Source of the DNA: Glandiceps talaboti
Lineage: Eukaryota > Hemichordata > Enteropneusta > Spengelidae
Direction: 5' to 3'
Length of the DNA: 64,000 nucleotides
NCBI RefSeq assembly: GCF_964340395.1
Contig: NC_135571.1
Location: forward strand, 6,432,453-6,496,452
A model generated the notes under the pieces. That model did not search any database. It was not told the origin of the DNA and worked only from the letters and a program-made list of their open reading frames with translations. Positions 56,686 to 64,000 of this stretch are shown here, one piece after another. Positions within the stretch are counted from its first letter, which is position 1; each line of letters begins with the position of its first letter. Position numbers and translations under genes: made by a program.

Positions 56686-56974
56686 TTGTAATTACTGAAA
56701 GCTCCCATAACTACTATCACTACTGTCACATCAGCTGAACACATCATAAACAGCATATTGTACACATCTACATGATGCCCTCCTTTGATGGCTGCTATGT
56801 CACATACTAATATCCTGTTAAAGGAAACTGTCAACATGACTTTGTTCAGTGAACGTTGCACATTTGACAGCTTTCACAGCTACTTTACAAGTGTATGTGT
56901 ATGATATAACGCTACCTGCCAAGATTTTAGTAATCTCCTATGTTACAAAGAAAAGTCTAGATAAAAAATCCAGG

Positions 56975-57125
56975 GTTTCAATCCCAGGTTCACACATTAG
57001 CGATATCTTATCAGTGGAGCCACAAAGATAGTTTTTTTGTTCACGACCAATTTTTTTCTACAAGTTCTGCTAGACAACTGTTTTTCTCATCAAAATTTTA
57101 ATCCTAATCGGAACTTAGCCTTTAC
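56975..57125 (+). repeat. Dispersed repeat, copy 2 of a pair
   Basis: Partner of 60-230 (ATCCCAGGTTC, ATATCTTATCAGTG, GACCAATTTTTTTCTA, CTGTTTTTCTC, AATCCTAATCGG). Confidence 0.6.
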
Positions 57126-57534
57126 CTTACAGCAATATAATAATCAGATATTATTTACATTTACCAATTACCATGGAAACCTTGTCACCTACAACAGTAA
57201 GACTTATAGCTCAATGAAAATCTTGCTATTAAATATTCTTACATTGTGTCATCTGGCTTGACAAAATCTACTATAATTAGTGTCATTGTCTGGCTTGACA
57301 AAACTCTGACCAATGTTACTATATTTCATCATTTGACTTGATAAACAGCCTACTAACATTGTTACATACATGTATGTTATTGTCTGGTATGGTAGGAATT
57401 ATACAAACATTTATATATTGCTACAAACTTATGGAGTTATTTGTTCCAAATATTGACTATAAACAGTGCAGTAATTAATATCATAAACGTACACTACAGG
57501 TGACGTATGCATTTATAATGATCTACTAAAATAT

Positions 57535-57568
57535 TGTTCCTGTTCAGATTTTGGCGCTATACAAATTC

Positions 57569-57612
<44 letters not shown>

Positions 57613-57622
57613 GAATGAATGG
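57535..57622 (+). mobile_element. LINE-like 3' end with GATT tail
   Basis: TTTGGCGCTATACAAATTC is followed by about nine GATT units. GGCGCTATACAAAT directly before a short-repeat tail is a common 3' end of CR1/L2-type LINEs and the SINEs that use them. Severely truncated. Confidence 0.6.
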
Positions 57623-57649
57623 ATCAGGCTTACAAGATAATTACACCAC

Positions 57650-58480
57650 TAAAAACTTCACCATTTTGATGACTCTAAACACAGTCACACATCCACATAT
57701 TGTATATATCAGACGTTTCCTTGCCCTTAATTTTTAGTATCTATACTTACATTCATTAAAAACACTTCACAATGTTGAAGACTCTAAACACAGTCACACA
57801 TCCACATGTTACATATATGTCACACGTTTACTTACCCTTAATTTTTAGTAACTGTATGTGCATCCATTAAAAACACTTTACAATGTTGAAGACTCTAAGC
57901 ACAGTCACACATCCACATGTTACATATATGTCACATGTTTACTTACCCTTAATATTTAGTACCTACATGTAAATCCCTTAAAAAAATATCAAACTGATGA
58001 CGACTCTAAACACAGTCACACATCTACATGTACATGATCTGTATATGGGTATTTTGCTTACCGTTAAATTTAGTAATTATATGATGTACACAAATTAAAA
58101 ATTGTGAAAATTTTGATTACTATAAAACAGTCACAAGTCAACAAATTGTTTACATCAGAAGTTTGCTTACCTGTAATTTTCATTATATTACATGATGTAC
58201 ACACATTGAAAAATGTGAAAATTTATATCATAAAACAGTCACAAGTCCACACGTTGTTTACATCAGAATTGCTTGTCCTTAATTTTTGGCAACCACATGA
58301 CTTTATACATCGATTGGAAAACATCAAAATATTGATGAGTATAACAGTCACACATCCACACACTGTATATAGGAGTTTACTTACCGTTAATATTTTGCTA
58401 ACTACACAACTAGTACAGCCATACACTTCAAAATACTGATGACTATAAACACAGTCACACGTCCACACGTTGTATATATC
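57650..58480 (+). repeat. Tandem array, ~110-bp unit, eight copies
   Basis: ACAGTCACAC or ACAGTCACAA recurs at 57681, 57790, 57901, 58012, 58128, 58235, 58344 and 58451. The unit also has CATCCACATGTT, TATATGTCACACGTTTACTT and ACCCTTAATTTTTAGTA. Frames of up to 111 codons inside are repeat-derived. Confidence 0.93.
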
Positions 58481-58804
58481 CTTCCTTCACTGGTTGTTTC
58501 CCGTCTTCACTCAAAAGTAATAATGTCTCTAAATGGACACCGATCAAATCTAAATTATTACATAGCACTTTTTTTAGGTCATGTCAAAATCAATCACAAT
58601 ATTTACTTTCAGTGTTGCTGCTACCATTCTTCAGGCAATTCTGTCATTTCCTTTGGCCATTTTGATTTTTCCATATGTTACTCAAAAATCAGTCTCACAA
58701 AATTGCAATATGCTATTTAAATTTCCTTCTGCTTGGGCGCAGACATGGAATTTTCTTATTGCCATTCTGACATTCTGCTGTTTGTTTGTTTATAATTTGT
58801 AAAG

Positions 58805-58910
58805 GTGGCAAAAAAGAATGAGAGGAACTACGATAGAGAAAGAGGCTGATAGACTGGCAATAAAGTCAGAAGCAACAAAGAGACAGGAGAAAGATTATGA
58901 AACATACAAG
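58805..58910 (+). CDS. Penultimate exon of an unrecognised gene
   Basis: One base completes a codon, then 35 open codons run to the donor GTGAGA at 58911. An in-frame TAA lies just outside the acceptor TTTGTAAAG, so the splice site sets the start. The peptide, WQKRMRGTTIEK then EADRLAIKSEATKRQEKDY, is rich in K, E and R and likely helical or coiled coil. It joins in phase to 46733-46876 upstream and to 59136-59210 downstream. The intron that follows is only 225 bp and opens with a long GA microsatellite. The product is unknown. Confidence 0.6.
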
Positions 58911-58919
58911 GTGAGAGAG

Positions 58920-58983
<64 letters not shown>

Positions 58984-58984
58984 T
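58911..58984 (+). repeat. GA microsatellite inside a short intron
   Basis: About 30 GA units with one AAAG interruption, beginning right at the splice donor (GTGAGAGAGC). Length change here would place purine-rich repeats next to the donor. Confidence 0.95.
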
Positions 58985-59135
58985 ACATATTTCCTTATTT
59001 GTCAATCTGTAAAATATGTTTAGACAAGCCCTCTCCATGTACCTGACAAAGATATGATTACAAATTTTGAGTAACAATTAACAAAACAGATATGGCTGAT
59101 CATTTATGACTACACATTTTCCTTTGCACTGACAG

Positions 59136-59210
59136 GTTACAGCTAAAGAAAGTGCATTAAGCCACAAGCTGAGATCGATAATAAATCAACGTGTGACACT
59201 AAACTTGTAA
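59136..59210 (+). CDS. Last exon of an unrecognised gene, with stop
   Basis: The acceptor TTTCCTTTGCACTGACAG is followed in phase 0 by 24 codons and TAA: VTAKESALSHKLRSIINQ, RVTLNL. The frame is continuous with 58805-58910 (which ends AAG in phase 0), extending the same charged helical character. No AATAAA is close by; ATTAAA lies near 59381. The combined three-exon C-terminus is about 107 residues. With both splice sites, matched phases and a stop, this is the best-supported coding evidence in the window. Confidence 0.6.
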   Translation, partial: VTAKESALSHKLRSIINQRVTLNL

Positions 59211-59554
59211 AAGTATTAACTATCGACCATGTAATAGAAAATGTGTCATGAGTTATAGCCATGATGTACAATGAATTTTTATTGACATTCTCAATCACTG
59301 GCAAACAACGGTTCTATAAAATATGTATATCACACTATAAAAGTCTGTAGATATCTGACGGGACATGACTTACAGATCATTAAAACCTATCTATTGTCTC
59401 TTATAAAGGAGTTTCCCTGGCATCTATACTATACATTTAATTTATTCATTTATTTAGATTTAGTCGTTTTAGATGTACTCTTTAAATCATTTTAAATCAT
59501 TATAACGTTTAACGTTGCCATTTTTTTTACAGCCATACTTGTAATTGCAGTAGC

Positions 59555-59645
59555 TTTTGATTTATTTCAAATGTGAAGCGCCTATGAGCACTGTCGTGGA
59601 TATATGGCGCTATATAAATGTTTATTATAAAATTATTATTATTAA
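59555..59645 (+). mobile_element. LINE/SINE-like 3' end with ATT tail
   Basis: AAGCGCCTATGAGCACTGTC, then GGCGCTATATAAATGTTTAT, then ATT repeats. This is the GCGCC..TATGGCGCTATATAAA pattern of CR1/L2-type 3' ends. It lies ~350 bp past the gene's stop. Confidence 0.65.
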
Positions 59646-59649
59646 TATT

Positions 59650-60130
59650 CATGTCTTGGTTTAAATAAAAAATCGTTCTTTGTCATAAATTTACTTCAAA
59701 AAGTATGTCACATAATTTACTCTAAAATTGGAATTTCCTGCAGCCATGACTTCTTGAGTTATCTTCAAGACAAGTTTACATTATTCAAGATGTGTGATTT
59801 CTTTGCACTATTAAAATAGAGTAATTGTTGTACCTGTTGAGGTGGAGCGCGCCCTCAGTGGCCATTTTGGGTCATGACCCACAGCCTATAACACCCAAGT
59901 TTAAGCAATTCCACTGTTCCACACTTATTTATCGTGTTCATATCAAGTGTAAAGTAACAATAGTTCAAAAGCTTTATAAACTGTGTATCACGCAACCTTT
60001 TAAACATAGCAGACAACCAATTCTGCATTGTGCAACCTCTAATTAACCAATACTGCATTGTGAAACCTCTCTAAAATAAAGCTATAAATATTAGCAAATC
60101 AGACTTGGAAGAAGCATTTTGTGATACTGG
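59650..60130. other. No gene; short direct repeat
   Basis: CTGCATTGTGCAACCTCT and CTGCATTGTGAAACCTCT lie ~30 bp apart near 60022 and 60052. Confidence 0.5.
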
Positions 60131-60137
60131 AGCAAAG

Positions 60138-60248
60138 CATTATGGGAAGTAAGTAATATTAGGAGCATCTTCTTTGACCTCAGCATTGTGTGGCCATTGT
60201 GTCAAGATGTGTGAAGCTCCAAACTTTGATTATTTCCCAACATGCCTC
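60138..60248. mobile_element. Small inverted-repeat element
   Basis: GCATTATGGGAAGTAAG, then TAGGAGC, pairs approximately with GCTCCA, then TTATTTCCCAACATGC. About 110 bp; the arms are imperfect. Confidence 0.5.
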
Positions 60249-60648
60249 ACCACAGTGTAGAGCAGGCCTATTCTACGTCAGATTGTTGACAAAAGTATTT
60301 AATATCTGTCTCTTAGCACACTTAGGGCCTGCATGTGAGAGATTATCAAAATAAAATATAATTATGCAAAAATCAATTTTGTACATGTACATGTAGAACA
60401 AAAAGACAAAATTCTTTTTCTTTAGAAGTCATCATTTAAATAATCAGCGTGTATTATTTTTCATTTGAATCTTGGATTACAAAATTCAAAGACTAACATA
60501 CATGTACATGTATGTCTTTCAATTCCAGAAATATATTACAGAGATTATTTGCATGTATTACCTGCATGCAAATGATATGCAAATGAGGGTATAATTGTTT
60601 GTTGTACACGAAACAGTGTAAACACACAAAATCATTTAGGCTTCTTCA

Positions 60649-60864
60649 ATGAAATGTTTTGTTTTCTCCAAAACGTACCACAGGCAGACAGGGCAAAAAC
60701 TAAGCACAAAAAACACAATGCTAGGTGCATATCATGTAAAATTCACTTTTCTGTTTGTACCTAAATCTACAACACTGAAGAAATATAAATGTCAAAATCC
60801 AAAGTTTGATCGTCTGAAACAACTATTTAGAGATATGTGTAATTATTCTTTCCATTTACAATAG
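60649..60864 (+). CDS. Small open frame, 71 codons, unknown
   Basis: It starts at a true ATG and ends at TAG. The peptide is basic and non-repetitive (FSKTYHRQTGQKLSTKN, FDRLKQLFRDMCNYS). It lies 1.4 kb past the end of the three-exon gene and has no clear promoter, splice signal or family. A chance frame is quite possible. Confidence 0.15.
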   Translation: MKCFVFSKTYHRQTGQKLSTKNTMLGAYHVKFTFLFVPKSTTLKKYKCQNPKFDRLKQLFRDMCNYSFHLQ

Positions 60865-61044
60865 TATGAAATATGGTTTTCCATGGAAATTTAGAGGAAA
60901 ACGAAATTGTATTTTCTAAATCTACAGACAAACCTGCTCGTACGCAGACGGCAAACAAAGAATTTAATTGATGTAGCCTTATATGGAAATTGCTGTTTTG
61001 GATAAACATACCAACTCCATGAAATGTAAGTGTCAGTGTGGGAA

Positions 61045-61165
61045 CTCAAGGTCTATATTTACACTCATACTTGCAGTGTTTCCTTCTGAACTTTCACAAC
61101 TTGTATGGCTGCAGAAAACACTGCAAACACTCATGCACATACCGTGAGTACACCGCATTTGCACT
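61045..61165. mobile_element. Hairpin element related to 8150-8292
   Basis: ACTCATACTTGCAGTGTTTCC pairs with GGCTGCAGAAAACACTGCAA, ACACTCATGC. The outer parts GGAACTCAAGGTCTATATT and CATACCGTGAGTAC also pair loosely. Confidence 0.65.
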
Positions 61166-61199
61166 CACGTTTCAAGGGATTCTGTTGTATTATTGAGTG

Positions 61200-61435
61200 A
61201 ATCCATATATGTTTGAATTAAATTGATGACGACTAAACCCCATGGTAAATATACGATATGGCTTTTTCCTTCTGATCTTTATAAAGTCTACATTATCACT
61301 TAAACCAACAGACAACATTTGTTTCACTATCAGCCTACTTAGATTCTCTTGATTAATGACCACCATGACAAGACTTTGATAGGGTTTTCTTTCAATCTTC
61401 ATCTCGAAGCAAAGCCTCGCAGAGTGCAACTAATC
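61200..61435 (-). repeat. Two-copy direct repeat, ~137 bp
   Basis: GACTAAACCCCATGGTAAAT, then GGCTTTTTCCTTCTGATCTT, resembles GACCACCATGACAAGAC, then GGGTTTTCTTTCAATCTTC. The minus frame of 79 codons across both gives RKPYQSLVM and KKPYRIFTM at the two ends, consistent with duplication, not a gene. Confidence 0.5.
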
Positions 61436-61439
61436 TTGA

Positions 61440-61830
61440 TGTGACTCAACCAAAAGTATCTCCTAAAGCAATACATTTATCACAATAAACATGTGATCAA
61501 AACAGGAATGAAAAATACTCTGGTTTTTCCATTTTTAACCATCAAGCCCTACCGTATATAGCATGAACCTAAGAGACAAACTTAAGCCATATAATGCCAT
61601 GGTTACCAGATATTCTTCCTGTTTATTATTCATGATATACCCTGCACAGGTGATTTAGAACAAAAAATATATATTCTGGTTGTTCTGTCACAAAAAAGCA
61701 TGTCTATAACACCACCACACCATGTGTCTACCTCACTGGTTCTGCTGTGTTTGAAATATGAGTCCAAATGCTCAAAAATTGTAATTAATTTCCCCAATTC
61801 CTTTTTTATATTACTGGCAATGGTATAATT
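61440..61830. other. No feature recognised
   Basis: No repeat or exon evident. Confidence 0.4.
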
Positions 61831-61836
61831 ATATTA

Positions 61837-61972
61837 CTCCCAAAAAGTTTTCTTCACTCAGCCAGAAAATACTTGTGACCTAAGGGTTGTTACTACTCAT
61901 CTTGTAGTGACAAAGCCTCCCTTACGCCATTTGTATTTTCATTGGTTGAACGAATAAAAATATTGTGAAATA
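61837..61972. mobile_element. Foldback element related to 38051-38168
   Basis: TTTTCTTCACTCAGCCAGAAAATACTTGTGACCTAAGG-like words at the left and TGTATTTTCATTGGTTGAACG, AATAAAAATATTG at the right. Diverged arms, same plan and central GTTACTACT. Confidence 0.7.
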
Positions 61973-62094
61973 ACAACTAATTATGGGATGGAAATACTGG
62001 TCGTATACAATGCTAAATCACGTACAATAACAACTAAAGAAGGCTGAGTGATATAGCTGATATATACAACTAGTAATTATTTAAATATGCTCTA

Positions 62095-62345
62095 AGTTCG
62101 GAACTAATGCTAATAGCTCGCGTAGCGGCGCAATGACTACTACTCTTGCACGTCCTATAAACTATGTGATATTTTTTGGTGGTTTTATACAAGGATACAT
62201 TGCGGCGCAATGTAACGCATGCATGTTCTATATACTATGCGCATTCTCCACGCGGAGAGCGTTATCTACAGTATCATCGTGAGGCAGCCGGTCACAAATG
62301 AATCTACCCTGCACAAGCTTATGGGATTTGCCTAGTTATGATATT
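62095..62345 (-). repeat. Dispersed CpG-richer element, copy 2
   Basis: Inverted partner of 43905-44170. It holds an internal direct repeat, GCGGCGCAATG at about 62125 and 62202, each followed by CCTATAAACTATG or CTATATACTATG, and the palindromic words ACATTGCGGCGCAATGT and CTCCACGCGGAG. It is distinctly more CpG-rich than its surroundings. Confidence 0.8.
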
Positions 62346-62739
62346 AACGAAAAAAAAGCACTCAACATGTAGTTTGGTCTACACATCAATATATCCTACC
62401 TAAAGTAAACTAACATGTCAAAACATGCAAAAGCTGATGATAAATAACAACAACTTGAAACAGGCAATAAAAAGAGAATCAAAATGTATTTCACTCAGCC
62501 TGATGGTGAGGAATGACGTAAATTGTTTTATTTTTTCCCTAGGGCACTAATGTTCCAAACGAAAAATAACTTTCTCTATCCTTCAAAAATCAAATTCTGT
62601 TCTTCCAAACAAAAAATCCTACTTTAAAGTTTTAATTCTGATTGGAATCTGTCAGTTCAGATATATATTGTTAAATGCAATATTCACAAGAAAGTTAAAC
62701 ACATTCACTTGTAAAGTTTCTACTACAGGGAGATTGGAA

Positions 62740-63265
62740 ATACTTCAACAAAATTCTTAGCAAGATGCTGAGAAGTTTTATGGATAGGCATGCACAGAAA
62801 CACTTACATGTATTTCCATTCAAAAGATAAAAGAACTTGGAGATACATGTAGTATTGCATCACATTACATGTAAGTTGTAAGAACTGTCTAATAGAAAAA
62901 CACGAACAGAAGTACTTTCCTGTCCACAAGGTGAAAAGTCACATGGAATAACATCTATAACACTAAAAACGTGCGGAAGTTGTTGGACAAGTTTAATAGA
63001 AATACACAAATTGCAATACGTTTTACTTTTAAATTCGTATTCAGAAGGTGAAAGGTCACAGAATTAAGACGTCTACATCTATCACACTACAAACGTGAAA
63101 GTTGTTAAAAAAGTTTAATGGAAAAACATGAGCAGGAATACATTTAGTTACCCTGTTTAAGAGGTGACTAGTATACAGAGAGTAATGTCTATTAGTACTA
63201 TTACATGGTAGTCTTTCTGTTGCTGTAAAGTCAAGTAAAATGGATATACGCGAACCTTTCAAGAA
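62740..63265 (+). repeat. Tandem array, ~120-bp unit, three to four copies
   Basis: The unit has GAAGTTGTTGGACAAGTTTA, ATAGAAAAACAC, CAGAAGGTGAAAGGTCACA, CATCTATCACACTA and AAACGTG. Diverged. Confidence 0.8.
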
Positions 63266-63409
63266 ATTGTAAGCCTGGTAATAGCTTGATCATGTGAAGT
63301 TCAGTACACACACCGACATTAATGGAACGGCGGGGTAAATGAAAGGACCAACATCTCATGTTTATTTCCAATCTTTTCACAGTTCATTTTCTAAAGAGTC
63401 TATTTAAGT

Positions 63410-63695
63410 GAGGAAAAATCCCACATCAGGAATAATATACAATAACCTTTTCTTCCTTTACGGTAATCTTTTCAGAGGCTCCAATTTCTTGGGAAAACAA
63501 GTGGAATGGATAATGAGAAAAAAATCACACATCGGGAATACTATACAATATTCAATAACTTTTCTTTCCCAGCGATAATCTTTTCTGTAGCTCCAAATTT
63601 TTTTCCGAAAAGAAAAAATGGAATGACTTTTTGTGATATTTCTAGGAGCTCTAATTTCCCAGAGAACAATTGGAGTAACTTGGAATATATTTCAT
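63410..63695 (+). repeat. Tandem array, ~115-bp unit, two and a half copies
   Basis: The unit has ATCACACATCGGGAATA, CTATACAATA, TAACTTTTCTTTCC, GATAATCTTTTC, AGCTCCAATTT and TGGAATGGA. A 99-codon frame across it is repeat-derived. Confidence 0.8.
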
Positions 63696-64000
63696 GTATG
63701 AGTACAGTTTCTACAAATTTTGATGGCTCCCAAGGTGCAATATACCTTAATATCAAATTTTATTTTTTGATGGCATTATTAGAGAATGTGAAATCTTTAA
63801 TGTAACATCAAAACCAACATCAAGCTGCAACTTATAAAGGAAAATAATTTGAACTTTAAAGTAAAGAGATATTGTTAAATGAGATGGAAACTGATATTTA
63901 TAAGGACTTAGTTTTTTAATGAGTGAAACATTATCTCTAACATTTGCAACTTTCTGTCCTAGAATATCAGAAAATTGCAAATGTCAGAAATATTATGTTT

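Noticed and set aside
58104-58439. 111-codon open frame
   Set aside because: Lies inside the ~110-bp tandem array and repeats IIKQSQV-type peptides; neighbouring units are closed.

Overview
This window looks like nuclear DNA from an animal, most likely a marine invertebrate. It is AT-rich, and TACATGTA-type motifs are scattered throughout. It carries dozens of small inverted-repeat elements, tRNA-derived SINEs, LINE 3' ends with short-repeat tails, long microsatellites and many tandem arrays. Nothing in it suggests a prokaryote: there are no long open frames, operons or ribosome binding sites. The species cannot be fixed from sequence alone. All repeat matches below were found by eye inside the window, with no database behind them.

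Layout. 0-7.6 kb: two related inverted-repeat elements (573-966 and 4634-4987), a ~119-bp minisatellite and copies of other dispersed elements. 7.8-12.3 kb: a continuous block of tandem arrays built from ~205-bp, 159-bp and 21-bp units that share a GATGAAnTATTGTGT core. 12.65-13.43 kb: an inverted repeat whose right arm has become a ~44-bp satellite. 15.9-20.7 kb: foldback elements, microsatellites and a LINE tail. 22.7-24.9 kb: a decayed ~130-160-bp array. 25.2-29.7 kb: a hairpin, several tandem arrays and a decayed LINE reverse-transcriptase-protein C-terminus on the minus strand. 30.4-37.6 kb: two inverted copies of a palindrome-ladder element, 6 kb apart, with exon-like fragments between them. 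39.6-49.8 kb: three copies of one SINE family, two TTAA-flanked elements, a 459-bp foldback and a 1.3-kb inverted-repeat element. 50.6-58.5 kb: mostly tandem arrays. 58.8-64 kb: a gene 3' end, then more repeats.

Genes. The best-supported gene is on the plus strand. Three exons (46733-46876, 58805-58910, 59136-59210) have splice sites and compatible reading phases, and the last ends in a stop codon. They encode the C-terminal ~107 residues of a charged, probably coiled-coil protein that I do not recognise. A broken partial duplicate of the first exon lies 87 bp upstream. Weaker exon candidates are at 13918-13974, 14498-14625, 33311-33417, 33760-33931, 35203-35338 and 39512-39577. Most of the window is therefore best read as intron and intergenic DNA colonised by non-autonomous elements. 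Their ends, and the tandem arrays beside them, account for most of the visible structure.
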